Origin: Lachancea dasiensis
Lineage: Eukaryota > Ascomycota > Saccharomycetes > Saccharomycetales > Saccharomycetaceae
Direction: 5' to 3'
Assembly (NCBI GenBank): GCA_900074725.1
Contig: LT598461.1
Coordinates: 1-64,000, forward strand
DNA: 64,000 nucleotides
This document shows positions 40,703-51,706 of the stretch, piece after piece. The first letter of the stretch is position 1, and every line of letters starts with the position of its first letter. Under the pieces are notes generated by a model. That model had not been told where the DNA came from, did not search any database, and was given only the letters and a program-made list of their open reading frames with translations. A program made the translations under genes and the position numbers.

Positions 40703-43177
40703 ATGGGTAAGACGCAGAAGAAAAATAGTAAAGGTCGTTTGGATAAGTACTATTACTTGGCCAAGGAGAAAGGTTACCGTGCTCGTTCTTCTTTCAAAAT
40801 CATTCAGATAAATGAAAAGTTTGGCCACTTTTTGGAGAAGTCTAAGGTAGTCATTGATTTGTGTGCTGCACCCGGATCGTGGTGCCAGGTGGCTTCTAAC
40901 TTGTGTCCAGTCAACTCATTAATTATCGGTGTGGATATTGTGCCCATGAAATCGATGCCCAATGTGATTACATTCCAGAGCGATATTACAACAGAGGATT
41001 GTCGTTCTAAGTTGAGAGGTTATATGAAGACATGGAAAGCTGACACAGTTATGCACGATGGTGCTCCCAATGTTGGTCTTGGCTGGATTCAGGATGCTTA
41101 CACACAATCGCATTTAACGCTCCAAGCGTTGAAACTAGCTGTTGAGAATTTGGTTGTTGGGGGAACATTTGTGACAAAGATTTTCAGATCGAAGGATTAT
41201 AATAAGCTTATTTGGGTATTCAGTCAGCTTTTCGAGAAGGTAGAGGCTACCAAGCCGCCCGCTTCCAGAAATGTTTCCGCAGAAATTTTTGTAGTCTGCA
41301 AAGGTTTCAAAGCACCAAAAAAGATGGACCCGAGGTTACTAGATGCCAGAGAGGTCTTTGAGGAATTACCTGATGGTCCGCAAAACAACGAAGCAAAGGT
41401 CTTCAATCCCGAGAAGAAAGTAAGGAAAAGACAAGGTTACGAAGAAGGTGACTACTTACTGTATCATACTAAACCTATCATGGAATTTGTCACATCCGAG
41501 GAACCTATTGATATGCTCGGAAACCTCAACAAATTTACGGTGGATCCCAACGAACATGAATGGAAGATCTTGAAGAAATTAAAGCAAACGACATCAGAGT
41601 TCATGGCCTGCATAGAGGATCTAAAGGTTTTGGGGAAGAAAGATTTCAAGATGATTCTTAAATGGAGAAAGGCCGCCAGGGATATTTTGGGTATAGAAAA
41701 GGAGGATGAAAAAGAGGAAGTAGAGGAAACACCATTGAACGAAGAAGAGCAAATTCAGAAAGAATTGCAGGGTCTACAGGAAAAGCAGCGTTTGTCTCAG
41801 AAGCGTGAAAAGAGAAAGAAGAACGAAATGAAGCAAAAGGAGCTGACCAGAATGCAGATGAACATGCTGACACCTGCAGACATCGGTATAGAATCGGCGG
41901 ATATAGGAAGAGATGCCATTTTCAATCTTAAAACCGCCGAAAAGACAGGAATGTTAGATAAACTTGCCAAAGGTAAAAGAAGAATGATTTTCGCTCAAAA
42001 TGGCTTGGAAAATAACGATGATATTCACATTGCAGATGATGCTCCCTTGGCCGACCGTGATGAATATGCGGACGCAGATGAGCTAGAGTCTCAACTGAAC
42101 TTCATGTACCACACCTACAAAGAACAAAGGGCCGAAAGAGATGCCAACTATCGTGCAAAGCAAGCTAGAGGTGGAGATCACGATGGAGAATGGACAGGAT
42201 TTACCGAGAAAGAGAACGACAGCGAACCTGAGGCGGACAAAGATCATATAAGTGACAACGAAGAATCTGATGCTTCTGACTCTGATGATGATGAAGCGAT
42301 CAACAGATTGATTGCAAAGATTGAGAGTGATTCTGGAAAGCAGGGGCTAAGCTCTAAGGCGAAGTCGTTATTTGATCAATCGATTTTTGAAGGTGTTGAG
42401 GCGGATCTACCAGAAGAGGCAGCTAAAGCTGACGTTCACTCCACAAAGCTGGAGAGGGCTGTCGGAAATAATTATCATGAAAGTGAAAGCAGCGCGTCCG
42501 AGGATTCAGATTTTGAAATTGTTGCAAATGAACAAGACGTGGATCATTCTATGGACTCTGATTATGATTCAGAAGATGAGAAGAAGGAATCAGACAGGGC
42601 AAAACATTCTGAGGAAATCGACATCGCAACGGTCGAAGCTATGACCTTAGCACATCAACTGGCTTTAGGACAGAGGACCAAGCATGATTTGATTGACGAG
42701 GGTTTCAACAGATATGCCTTTCGCGATACTGAAAATCTTCCTGATTGGTTTTTGGAGGATGAAAAGAGTCATTCAAAGATTAACAAGCCTATAACAAAAG
42801 AGGCTGCTCTGGCGATCAAAGAGAAGATGAAAGCTCTGAATGCTAGACCAATCAAGAAGGTGGCAGAGGCGAAGGCAAGAAAGAAGATGCGCGCTGTGGC
42901 ACGTCTCGAAAAGATCAAAAAGAAAGCAGGTATTATCAATGACGATGCCGACAAGTCAGAGCGTGATAAAGCCGATGAGATTGCAAAGCTGATGAGGAAG
43001 GTAACTAAAAAACAGAAACAGAAACCGAAGGTTACGCTAGTTGTTGCTACAGGTAAAAACAGAGGATTATCCGGTAGACCAAAGGGTGTGAAAGGTAAAT
43101 ATAAGATGGTTGATGGTGTCATGAAGAATGAGCAAAGAGCTCTGAAGCGTATCGCCAAAAAACATCATAAAAAATAG
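40703..43177 (+). CDS. SPB1: rRNA 2'-O-methyltransferase Spb1
   Basis: 824 residues against 841 in S. cerevisiae. Spb1 methylates G2922 of 25S rRNA in the A-loop during 60S assembly in the nucleolus. The N-terminal FtsJ domain shows KGYRARSSFKIIQINEKF, the SAM motif DLCAAPGSW (52-60) and MHDGAPNVG; the K-D-K-E catalytic frame appears intact. An acidic middle (SDNEESDASDSDDDE) and the Spb1 C-terminal domain follow, with a Lys-rich tail (KRIAKKHHKK). Strong PAC repeats upstream fit its role. Confidence 0.98.
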   Translation: MGKTQKKNSKGRLDKYYYLAKEKGYRARSSFKIIQINEKFGHFLEKSKVVIDLCAAPGSWCQVASNLCPVNSLIIGVDIVPMKSMPNVITFQSDITTEDCRSKLRGYMKTWKADTVMHDGAPNVGLGWIQDAYTQSHLTLQALKLAVENLVVGGTFVTKIFRSKDYNKLIWVFSQLFEKVEATKPPASRNVSAEIFVVCKGFKAPKKMDPRLLDAREVFEELPDGPQNNEAKVFNPEKKVRKRQGYEEGDYLLYHTKPIMEFVTSEEPIDMLGNLNKFTVDPNEHEWKILKKLKQTTSEFMACIEDLKVLGKKDFKMILKWRKAARDILGIEKEDEKEEVEETPLNEEEQIQKELQGLQEKQRLSQKREKRKKNEMKQKELTRMQMNMLTPADIGIESADIGRDAIFNLKTAEKTGMLDKLAKGKRRMIFAQNGLENNDDIHIADDAPLADRDEYADADELESQLNFMYHTYKEQRAERDANYRAKQARGGDHDGEWTGFTEKENDSEPEADKDHISDNEESDASDSDDDEAINRLIAKIESDSGKQGLSSKAKSLFDQSIFEGVEADLPEEAAKADVHSTKLERAVGNNYHESESSASEDSDFEIVANEQDVDHSMDSDYDSEDEKKESDRAKHSEEIDIATVEAMTLAHQLALGQRTKHDLIDEGFNRYAFRDTENLPDWFLEDEKSHSKINKPITKEAALAIKEKMKALNARPIKKVAEAKARKKMRAVARLEKIKKKAGIINDDADKSERDKADEIAKLMRKVTKKQKQKPKVTLVVATGKNRGLSGRPKGVKGKYKMVDGVMKNEQRALKRIAKKHHKK

Positions 43178-43223
43178 TTTTAAGATAGATTTAAGGCAGT
43201 TTCAATTCTAATAAGTATGGTGG

Positions 43224-44459
43224 TCATTTTCGAAGTATCTTCAAGCAGAGATATAGCACGGATATGATCAAACATGCCCATGTTGTGGATCTCACAAATT
43301 CATAGTCGTTAGAATCAGCAGCAGGAATAGCCAACTCAAGGGTAGGAGTGTTGAAGTGTTTGAATATGGTATCGTTGGTGAATAATGAGTCGAAACCCAA
43401 CGACTTTGTATAGAATGGATTTTCATGTATGCTGTCACTTCCAGAATCACAAGCTTGAAAGATGTGAGGCGTAAATCTCACACTCTTTGAACTTTTTACT
43501 GATTGTGGCAGCACATATCGCGTATGCAGCTTTACGTCGTTGACCATCCCTGGAGTGAGCTCAAGCAGAGATTCCATACCCCACACTTCCTTCACAATGC
43601 GATACTCTGGAGCTTCTAAGTCCGTGGCACCTGCGAGGAATATCGGTGATGTATCAAATTTATCCATGAATAAATCTGCAGGCGTTGTCAGGTACATATA
43701 AAAAGCGCATTTTTCGACCATTTCTGCGTTTGTCAGATCAACTGACACAGTTGGATGGAGACCAACGGGCTCTAACAGCCTGACTGGGTAGCTATCGGCC
43801 TCTATAGGAGCAAAATGAGCACGTTGGTAGAACAAATAGGTTTTTTTGCATTGTTCCATGACACCATCATCAGTCCAACTGCAGCGTGCTCCATTAAGAT
43901 TCACCTCAAGGTCATTATTTGATTCTGGGAAAAAGAGCCCTAATTCAAACTTCCCAAGTTCCGGGCTATAAGAAATGTTTTGAGTCTTCCCGACATCTAA
44001 AGCGTAGTATTCATCGATTTTAAGTGTCTGCCGGTCAAGTAAAATATCGTAATGTCTATCTTCATTGATCGTGAAGTTTATACCGGCAATCTCAACGGGT
44101 AGTATTTCTCTAATCAGGGCCTCATCAATAGCTTCGGAATGCATTAGATTGTATTTGGCTGAACTGATCGAATTTGCAAGCGATGGGTGCTGAGAAGACT
44201 TAGAAGAGTATATGTTCATCCCCTCCATCAACGGTGCCTGTAAAGTATAATTCAGTGGCTTTGTGGCCTTCCAGGTAATTCTAAGTGGCTCAAAATGATT
44301 AGGAAGGCCAATTGTGGTCCTGTGCTGCACCCACTGATTTGATCCCGTTATCACTATACTACTTGACGACGAGATCCCCTCTGGAGTATCCGCAAAGGCC
44401 CTTTCCAGTTCCTCTAGATCATTGAAGAGTACCGTAACTCTCGTCTTTCGCGTACTCAT
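43224..44459 (-). CDS. PBN1: GPI mannosyltransferase I subunit Pbn1
   Basis: 411 residues against 416. Pbn1 is an essential ER glycoprotein, the PIG-X homologue, that partners Gpi14 to add the first mannose of GPI anchors and helps process Prb1. A long lumenal domain with N-glycosylation sequons (NFT, NIS, NYT) ends in one membrane segment (TWACLIISVLYLCLKIL). The PIG-X-type stretch YFYMYLTTPADLFMDKFD-like FYMYLTTPADLFMDKFD is clear. Convergent with SPB1, 46 bp between stops, as in S. cerevisiae. Confidence 0.93.
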   Translation of the reverse strand: MSTRKTRVTVLFNDLEELERAFADTPEGISSSSSIVITGSNQWVQHRTTIGLPNHFEPLRITWKATKPLNYTLQAPLMEGMNIYSSKSSQHPSLANSISSAKYNLMHSEAIDEALIREILPVEIAGINFTINEDRHYDILLDRQTLKIDEYYALDVGKTQNISYSPELGKFELGLFFPESNNDLEVNLNGARCSWTDDGVMEQCKKTYLFYQRAHFAPIEADSYPVRLLEPVGLHPTVSVDLTNAEMVEKCAFYMYLTTPADLFMDKFDTSPIFLAGATDLEAPEYRIVKEVWGMESLLELTPGMVNDVKLHTRYVLPQSVKSSKSVRFTPHIFQACDSGSDSIHENPFYTKSLGFDSLFTNDTIFKHFNTPTLELAIPAADSNDYEFVRSTTWACLIISVLYLCLKILRK

Positions 44460-45854
44460 AGTATACTGATACTGATCAGCGGTGCGCTGTTGCCGTTGTC
44501 TCTTTTCCGTTCATGGACCTAAATAATCACACATCATTATCACCTTTAACTGAGATGTGCGCGTACGCAGTGACTTGCATCGCGTCCGGTTAGAGGGGAC
44601 GGCACTTAGCAGATCAACTGGCCGTGCACGTCCTCACCGAGATAAATCGTCGCTTCGTCATCAGAACTGGGTCTTTAATGCACAATTGGTGCTCATATGT
44701 TTTCTACCAAAGGCTGGAAAATACAGTATATCAACAAAGTTGATATATTCACTTTATTCTCGTAGTCCTCGAGAGTTTGCGGTCACTCAGCCACCCTTCA
44801 CGGCATAAGGTATACAAAGCTCAACACTTTTTATTGTTTTCGAGACTTTTCTCAGCTCTCTGAAAAGGCTGTCGAAGACTCTGCAGAAAGACAAACGCTG
44901 TTGCAATCCATTTAAAACCGGCCGAGAGTCACCATAGTATCACAGAATGATAGCAAATTGTCTTCCCAGCACACACAGCATTTGTCGCGGCCATTATGTA
45001 GACGTGGAACAAAGAAATACTTCAAAAATAGTCCTCCTCCAAAAAAAGAATAGTAGATTCTACCGAAACTATTCTTTGGAAAGCTCAATGACAGATACCT
45101 AGCCGTGATAGAGCCCGGCACCCTAAGAAACCCAACCCTCTGCGTCACATGCTGAGACTCCATTTATAAACTCCGGGGCGAGTAGCAGAGAGTGATGTTT
45201 TGTTAGCTTTGGCGTATTTGAAGATCAAAACCTTTGAGCTACTCTTCCCACTCAAGATAGCATTGAATTAATGTGTTTCGGTTATCATTCTCAATGTCCG
45301 GCACGTTCATTGCTGGATTTGACGTAAAATATAATATATTTAATTCAAGGTTATTGATTGAGTTGAAAAATCTTTAAATCTCTAAACGGGTAAGACACAA
45401 TCATCTATTATAGAGGAGCGATCGAAAGCTCACGGTAGTGGCTGTCAAGTAAGGAAGAGGCCCTTGCTGTTGTTGAAGCATTAAAAAAAGGCTCAGGATA
45501 AGCTGTTCTGTATTTTCGCCTGTGGGTGCTGATAATTGTGATACGCATACTCATTAGCGAAGTGGAATAAATACCGTGAGATAATCGCGTAATCGATACA
45601 CTTGCTCAAAAGCTCACTTATACACTCGATTATTTTGGCTGTGACGTCCGCCCTTTTTGCATTGCATAGAATTCTCCTAGAGAGAATTTTTTAGTGGCCG
45701 TTATTATAGGCGAAACGCGTCTAACTTAGATAGCACTCCAAGTTGTGCTTATAAGCGTAGTTTCTGCATCTGCTTATTTCTGGCTAGCATTTTTGTTTCT
45801 AACCAATAGTCATTCGCTTGTTTTTTGTTAGAACTCAGCCTGAGGGATTTTGAT
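44460..45854. other. PBN1-LRE1 divergent intergenic region
   Basis: 1.4 kb with no supportable gene. A run TATATCAACAAAGTTGATATA near 44726-44746 is a near-perfect palindrome. ACGCGT (MCB box) lies at 45715-45720, 135 bp before LRE1. Small frames at 44557 and 44912 lack recognisable features. Confidence 0.55.
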
Positions 45855-47096
45855 ATGGACTCAGAGCGATTGAAAGTGCCAACACAAGGCGATTCTTCCG
45901 CCGAGCAGAATAATGGCGACAACACTCCGGTGAGAAGAGGACACCGTCATAAACGTTCTTTCGCCATTTCACAAGATTTAGATTTTGTCAAACCCATCGC
46001 CCCTGGGACACCACATTCGAAGGCAGATTATGCAGCCTCGACCGTATCACCAATGCGACACCACCAGGATATGAGCCCAAGGTTTTTCATGAGCCACGAT
46101 ATCACTTATTCAGACGATGTGCCAAATGCCATTATAGACCTAGACGATGCTTTAAGCACCCGGCCACAATCTTTTACCTCTCACAGAAGAGCTGAATCGG
46201 CTCCCGCAAACCTCATACTACCGTTCAAGCTAGAGCCGCCGGCAATACAGACACAGCCGCCGTTGAGAATAGACGAAGAAGAGGATGGTGAGAAGTCCGA
46301 GAGCGAAGATGAATTGGTGAGCCAAGACGCATTAATGTCGCCGCTCCGAACTAAATCTCAATCTCCGTTTCTAACCAGCTCGGCCACGATGGATGAACAA
46401 AAATCTCCAAAGCGGAACCAATATAATAATAATACCTTGAAGATCAGCAGACAGAAAGAACGATACCTGTATTACACAAAACAATTACCAGCGGCAAGCC
46501 CCCATGGTTCTTCTCACATATACCCACAGGAGCCTGCATGTTCGTCACTATCCTCTGAACTAACTCCTGGCTTTTCGATCTCAGCAATAACAAACACTCC
46601 AAACACTCCTGTTCTCTCTACATCCAAGGTAGCGAATAAATCACCTAGTCCGCGCCGCTCGTTCAATTTCAAAAGTCAAGTTTATGACCTACCATATGAC
46701 GGCAGTGCATCGAATGATGCTTATATCGATGCTAGGAAAGCACAGCCACAAAACGAGGATACCGCCAAGGTGCCAGGGACTGCTTCTGGACATTCAGAGA
46801 CTCCAATCACAGAAGCGCACACAATTGAAGCTTTCGAACAGAGCCGGATACCGAAGGAAATCTTATTGGGACAGCCCGGTGATAGTGTGGATTTATCTCA
46901 GAACCCTAAATCGCCCTCAAAAGCACCGCAAAAAAAAAGGGCGTCCACGTCAAGTGAAATTCGTGCCACGAGTGATCAGCGGAGTGTGAGTGATAGCGCT
47001 GTCATGCATGGGAGGCAGCAAACAAGTACTGGCAAACGCAAGGGTAAGTTCCACTTGATGTCAACTCTGTTTTCTCGACTCAAAAATCCCAAATAG
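45855..47096 (+). CDS. LRE1: Lre1/Hlr1-like regulator of cell wall and CBK1 signalling
   Basis: 413 residues from the first ATG. In S. cerevisiae Lre1 and its duplicate Hlr1 affect laminarinase resistance and cell-wall integrity, Lre1 binding and inhibiting the kinase Cbk1. The conserved opening RRGHRHKRSFAIS is present, with many further HRR and SP sites (SHRRAESAP). Most of the protein is disordered. Position after PBN1 and before QCR7/APA merges the YCL051W and YDR528W contexts, as expected of the ancestor of the pair. It is shorter than S. cerevisiae Lre1 (583). Confidence 0.85.
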   Translation: MDSERLKVPTQGDSSAEQNNGDNTPVRRGHRHKRSFAISQDLDFVKPIAPGTPHSKADYAASTVSPMRHHQDMSPRFFMSHDITYSDDVPNAIIDLDDALSTRPQSFTSHRRAESAPANLILPFKLEPPAIQTQPPLRIDEEEDGEKSESEDELVSQDALMSPLRTKSQSPFLTSSATMDEQKSPKRNQYNNNTLKISRQKERYLYYTKQLPAASPHGSSHIYPQEPACSSLSSELTPGFSISAITNTPNTPVLSTSKVANKSPSPRRSFNFKSQVYDLPYDGSASNDAYIDARKAQPQNEDTAKVPGTASGHSETPITEAHTIEAFEQSRIPKEILLGQPGDSVDLSQNPKSPSKAPQKKRASTSSEIRATSDQRSVSDSAVMHGRQQTSTGKRKGKFHLMSTLFSRLKNPK

Positions 47097-47443
47097 CGAT
47101 TAAAAAGACGGTGTTCTTAAAAGCCTTTGACGATACACACTCATAATAATTAATGCCTAGTTGCAAATGTAATATACATAAGCACTGGACAATTACTGTC
47201 CAGGAAAATTAACCCAAAACCATCAAATAGCATCGAACTAAGATCATTGATAAAATTTTCAATTAGTCTACCGTTATATCATAATTGGCCGTTAAATAAT
47301 GGGGAATTGGGGGAAACCCATAAATAAATTCTTCAGTTTGGGAATAAAACAGAATATGAGCCTTATCACAATCAAAGTTCAGCATTAACCACAACACTGA
47401 TGGTCGCTCCGATCGTCCTTTTCATACAAGCATTTCGGGTTCC
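47097..47443. other. Convergent intergenic region LRE1-QCR7
   Basis: 347 bp of AT-rich 3' flank between two convergent genes; nothing recognised. Confidence 0.5.
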
Positions 47444-47827
47444 TTATTTGACCAATTCCAAATTGTCCAAATCTTGTTTCTCTTTGACCTCAGCTTCGGC
47501 CTCCAACAAATAAGGCAACATGTATGGAGTGTCTTCTTCTGGCTTAACCCACTGGGCTTTAGGCAACAAGTGGTGGGTCAAAGATTGTTGATGGGCTCTG
47601 AGCATTCTGAAGTTTCTAGCGTAAGACTCATCGGCTGCAATTCTTCCCAAAGCCTTCTGGGCTACGTTATTCTCCTCTTCAATCAAGTCGTCAAATCTGA
47701 GACCCAACTTTCTGTACCCAGAGAAGTTGATGAACTGTTGAGCAACTGGAACAACTACTTTGGCCAAAGCAGGAGTCTTCAAGATGAAGTCGCCAATCTT
47801 GACAATCGAGGTAAAGGTTTGAGGCAT
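47444..47827 (-). CDS. QCR7: Cytochrome bc1 complex subunit 7
   Basis: 127 residues, the same length as S. cerevisiae Qcr7, a matrix-side subunit of respiratory complex III. It opens [19 protein letters not shown], and has [33 protein letters not shown] and [11 protein letters not shown]. Seven codons of open frame upstream include another ATG at 47848, but the family start is MPQ. A CCAAT-type site (TGATTGGC) at 48011-48018 may serve HAP control of respiration. Neighbour of APA as in YDR529C-YDR530C. Confidence 0.98.
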   Translation of the reverse strand: MPQTFTSIVKIGDFILKTPALAKVVVPVAQQFINFSGYRKLGLRFDDLIEEENNVAQKALGRIAADESYARNFRMLRAHQQSLTHHLLPKAQWVKPEEDTPYMLPYLLEAEAEVKEKQDLDNLELVK

Positions 47828-48070
47828 TGTGTTAAATACTGCGTTCAATGACTATTCGTGGCAGCTCGGTAATCTGTCAACCAACTCTTTCGTTCAGCTA
47901 GCTTTGGATAAAAGAGCGTGGTGGGTCGGTCTACCCGGTACGCTATAGTAATTTGAAAAATTGAACATCCACGTCGAAAGTGATGAGTAAAGTTTCCGCA
48001 TTCTGTAATCTGATTGGCTAACGGCATACAAAACTCTATAAACTAACATCTTCGTCTACCAAGTTGTACA

Positions 48071-49027
48071 TCAATAATCATATTCGACACTGGATTGCCC
48101 CGATGTGTTTGGAAAACCGCATTCGAGCATTAGGCGGTCCACTATGTGAGGCTCTTGTAGAATTTTACCCCAGACGTCTTCGTGCTTAACGAGCACGAGA
48201 CCCGCATAGCCAGTAGCGTTGAAACCGATGTCCAATTCGGCACTCTTGGACCGCGAGCGTGGCACCAGGCACAGCCATTGACGTGTCATCAAAACGTTGT
48301 AGCCGGTTTCCAGCTTGGGTGCCTCGTTCGACCAATCCTGGAAGAATGTGAGGGTTCTCTGCAGCAGCGACACAAAGGTCATCGCCAGTAATTCTTCGTC
48401 CACGGTGTCTGGATCCTCAGGCAGGGGAACGACAAAGTGGGCAAAGGAGAGCTTGGGGTCTTGGAGGGGTTCAGACCGCATGTCAGGGATGAAGTGCTCT
48501 TTCCCGCTGCACAGACGGTCCTGGAATGCCAAGAACTTTTCGGGCCATTGGAACACTTGCAGATGCTTGTGGTCTTGCGAAGAGCCTGAGGGTGCACCGC
48601 AGTTGTAAAAAACCAGATTGCGAACCATTTCGTCGTCATCGTCCAGATCCTGGAGCAGACGGTAGGCTGTCAGCAGGTCCTGTGGGCTCAATGCCGAGGT
48701 CTGCGGCTTGAATTGACGCGTCACTAAAAGCAGATGCTTTGGAACAACGGGAAACTTGTTCAGCAGTAATTTGTACTCGCCCAGCCCGTACAGGTCCTCG
48801 CTGACGGTAAGTTGCGGTTCCGGTTCTGCGAAAGGGTTACGTTTTTCCGCCTCTTCATCACCTCTCTCTGGTTTTCTCAGCAAACTAGGCGCATGCGTGA
48901 TAAGATATTGGGAACCAGTCGTAGGATCCTTAACTTTCTTGGAGTCCGACTGGAAGAAGTGCACATCTCCGCTTTCTATGCTTTTAGCGTACGTGCTAGC
49001 TATCGTCTCCCTAAGCTCGATACCCAT
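48071..49027 (-). CDS. APA1: Diadenosine tetraphosphate phosphorylase (Apa1/Apa2 ancestor)
   Basis: 318 residues from MGIELRETIAS, which aligns with the family start; an upstream ATG at 49084 would add 19. The enzyme splits Ap4A with phosphate into ADP and ATP and belongs to the HIT superfamily. The catalytic H-x-H-x-Q is in SSQDHKHLQVFQWP; also LLLNKFPVVPKHLLLVT and GFNATGYAGLVLVK. S. cerevisiae has two copies, YCL050C in the chromosome III block and YDR530C in the chromosome IV block; the single gene here joins the two blocks. Confidence 0.96.
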   Translation of the reverse strand: MGIELRETIASTYAKSIESGDVHFFQSDSKKVKDPTTGSQYLITHAPSLLRKPERGDEEAEKRNPFAEPEPQLTVSEDLYGLGEYKLLLNKFPVVPKHLLLVTRQFKPQTSALSPQDLLTAYRLLQDLDDDDEMVRNLVFYNCGAPSGSSQDHKHLQVFQWPEKFLAFQDRLCSGKEHFIPDMRSEPLQDPKLSFAHFVVPLPEDPDTVDEELLAMTFVSLLQRTLTFFQDWSNEAPKLETGYNVLMTRQWLCLVPRSRSKSAELDIGFNATGYAGLVLVKHEDVWGKILQEPHIVDRLMLECGFPNTSGQSSVEYDY

Positions 49028-49478
49028 TTTGACTACTCTTGGCTTTTTAAGCTCAAATCCAACTATCTCAAGGCTCAATGCCAAACTAGACAGCTATTTG
49101 AGTATGATATATACAAACAATTTGTGTCTGTCTTAAGCGACTAGGCTTTCCACATTTATATATTTTTCTATGATTTATAAATGGATCACCAGATGCCGAT
49201 AATTCAGAACTAAAGTCATCAACATTTAAGTGACGGTGATCATACTGAATCCGCAGGACTTCAAAATGGAGCCATTGAGGACTAAAACTCACAAGATCAA
49301 TCTTGAATACGCGTAGAATCATTGTATAGCTGCTTAGTGTACGGAACCTTTCTGTCCTTTGAAATTTAGTTACACTCACCGATTGATCGGTGACGGTTCT
49401 CGAATATTAAAGTGACCCATAATTTTTCAATGACCAAAGCTACAATCGGCACACAACAGAGACAGCGCAGCGCTAAGC
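49028..49478. other. Divergent promoter APA-CAB1
   Basis: 451 bp between divergent genes. AT-rich with no gene. No motif I would name with confidence. Confidence 0.45.
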
Positions 49479-50534
49479 ATGGGCCAGAGCATTGAGTGTC
49501 CGAATGAGGCCTGGAAACAACATAAGATACTCACAATCGCTGTGGACATTGGTGGATCACTTGCGAAGCTTGTGTTTTTCGCAAGAGGCGCTGGGAAACT
49601 GGTGTTTCAAACGATAGAAACAGAAAAGATATCAGAGTTCATGCTAATGATGCATGAGATTATCAACACACAGGAGAATGGGAGCCAGTCCAACGTCAGG
49701 ATCGTGGCAACGGGCGGCGGAGCCTACAAATTTCACGACCTGCTTTGCCAAGAATTCCCGGATGTGGTCGAGATAGCCAGGCTAGATGAGATGGAGTGTC
49801 TCATCAAGGGCCTCGACTATTTTATTCACGAAGTGCCAGAAGAGGTCTTCACCTACAACGACCTCGATGGTGAACACGCAGTGGTCCCAGAACATGCCAA
49901 AGTGTATCCATACATGCTAGTGAACATCGGATCTGGTGTATCCATTGTGAAGGTAGATGCTCCTGCTCAGTACACACGAGTCGGAGGCTCGTCGCTTGGC
50001 GGTGGTACCCTCTGGGGCCTGCTTTCGCTAATTACTGGGGCACAAACCTATGACGAAATGCTGAGCTGGGCACAAGGTGGGGATAACACTCAAGTTGACA
50101 TGCTGGTAGGCGACATCTATGGAGTGGACTATGGGAAAATAGGGCTCAAGTCTACTCATATTGCAAGCTCGTTTGGCAAAGTATTCCAGCGTGGGACGGT
50201 CAAGGACTCAACCACGCCAGATACCATGAGCAGCGCGGAGACCAGCACAAAAGGCATCCAGTCACGTAAGCGCAAATTCAACAATGCTGACATTTCGAAG
50301 AGCTTGTTGTACGCCATTTCTAATAACATTGGTCAAATTGCATTACTTCAGGCCAAACTGCATAATGTACCCAACATATACTTTGGTGGTTCTTACATTC
50401 GCGGCCACCTAATGACGATGAATACGCTCAGCTACGCTATAAATTTTTGGTCCAGCAGCCAGAAACAGGCGTTTTTTCTGAAACACGAAGGACATTTGGG
50501 CGCGATGGGAGCATTCTTGACGTTCCAGAGCTGA
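49479..50534 (+). CDS. CAB1: Pantothenate kinase
   Basis: 351 residues against 367 in S. cerevisiae Cab1, which performs the first and limiting step of coenzyme A synthesis (pantothenate to 4'-phosphopantothenate). The eukaryotic type-II fold of the ASKHA superfamily shows TIAVDIGGSLAKLVFFARG for phosphate binding, VATGGGAYKF, LVNIGSGVSIVKV, GGSSLGGGTLWGLLSLITG and NIYFGGSYIRGH. Position between APA and KRE28 equals YDR531W. Confidence 0.98.
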   Translation: MGQSIECPNEAWKQHKILTIAVDIGGSLAKLVFFARGAGKLVFQTIETEKISEFMLMMHEIINTQENGSQSNVRIVATGGGAYKFHDLLCQEFPDVVEIARLDEMECLIKGLDYFIHEVPEEVFTYNDLDGEHAVVPEHAKVYPYMLVNIGSGVSIVKVDAPAQYTRVGGSSLGGGTLWGLLSLITGAQTYDEMLSWAQGGDNTQVDMLVGDIYGVDYGKIGLKSTHIASSFGKVFQRGTVKDSTTPDTMSSAETSTKGIQSRKRKFNNADISKSLLYAISNNIGQIALLQAKLHNVPNIYFGGSYIRGHLMTMNTLSYAINFWSSSQKQAFFLKHEGHLGAMGAFLTFQS

Positions 50535-50611
50535 AAGAGCGCTGCAGCATGTAACAATAGCTATTTGCAAGTTTCACGATGGTAAGTAAATACACTTGAT
50601 ACTGTTTATTT

Positions 50612-51706
50612 TTATAAATTCGAGGCATATTCATTTATGATACTTAAAACTTTACTGATTTGCCGTGAAAGGTGGGGAAATGAGGTTAAATCCTGGTTAA
50701 CAGCTTTGCGCGCAGCATCAATTTTTTCTATTGGGATACCTGTCCCGTAAAGCTCAACATTCGAAATTCCTATATCGCTCATTGAGATAACACAATCGAC
50801 GTTACGATAAGTAAACTGAAACTTGTTAGACATTGGATAAATCTCCAAGTTTTGCATTTCGCGGTGTACGAACTTGCTTTTCCAAAACTGTATCAGAGCT
50901 TCATAAGAGTTGTACTCGTTAAGGGAATTGAGGCTGACATCTTGATCTGTATCGTCTTTTGAATTGGCGATCGAGGATAGCAATGACTTTGTCTGCTCCA
51001 GATGGCCCAGATGCTGCTTTAGGTGAGAGCGCTGATTCACATTCTCTTTCAACGCTTGAAGAGCATTGAGAGTCTCTTCCGCCGACGGTTCTGGAGTGAG
51101 GGACTCGCTCTTATTGTCGAGATCCATACCTGCAAGATCACTTGGCTTTTCGAGCTCCTCTAACAAAGTGTGGCATTGATCAACCAGATCGCCGGTACTT
51201 AGACATAGCTCATTCACCACTTCGCGTTGATCGGCGATCTTTTGGCTCGTCTGACCAATCTCGTGCTTAAGCTGATTTACGCCGATATCCAATTCCGCCA
51301 TCGCTCCGTCTCTCAATTCCGCTACCGAGTGCAAAGCTGATACATACCGTTCATCTTGTTCGGAGTCTAGTAGGTGGGAAAGGTCGTTAGATGGGATTGT
51401 GTAGCGCAAGAAGTTGTCAAGTGTTTCTTGCTCTAAATGCGTTGATTTCAAGCTATCTACCAATCTTGAAAGATCCGCAATATGTCTGGAGATACTTGCT
51501 AAATCAATCTCCACCTTTGGAGGCACCGCTTCAAATAGAAATTCGTTGTCCTCAATTAGCTGCTGAACGCTCTGCTTCAGTTGTTCTACCGTTTCCACAT
51601 AGTGCGTTTCTTGATCTTGCAGAACCTGTTCGCTGAGAGTTGTGGTTTCTTCTTCAACAATAGCAAGTTGTGTGGTGAGTTGGTGAACTAGGAGCGGCAC
51701 ATCCAT
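50612..51706 (-). CDS. KRE28: Kinetochore protein Kre28
   Basis: 364 residues from MDVPLLVHQLTTQL; the open frame upstream is longer, but an MCB box (ACGCGT, 51741-51746) lies 35 bp before this ATG. Kre28 is the Zwint-like partner of Spc105 in the KNL1 complex of the kinetochore. Most of the chain is coiled coil (EEETTTLSEQVLQDQE, LNALQALKENVNQRS), with a small RWD-like C-terminal part (QFTYRNVDCVISMSDIGISN). Sequence alone would not name it; position after CAB1, as YDR532C, does. Confidence 0.85.
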   Translation of the reverse strand: MDVPLLVHQLTTQLAIVEEETTTLSEQVLQDQETHYVETVEQLKQSVQQLIEDNEFLFEAVPPKVEIDLASISRHIADLSRLVDSLKSTHLEQETLDNFLRYTIPSNDLSHLLDSEQDERYVSALHSVAELRDGAMAELDIGVNQLKHEIGQTSQKIADQREVVNELCLSTGDLVDQCHTLLEELEKPSDLAGMDLDNKSESLTPEPSAEETLNALQALKENVNQRSHLKQHLGHLEQTKSLLSSIANSKDDTDQDVSLNSLNEYNSYEALIQFWKSKFVHREMQNLEIYPMSNKFQFTYRNVDCVISMSDIGISNVELYGTGIPIEKIDAARKAVNQDLTSFPHLSRQISKVLSIINEYASNL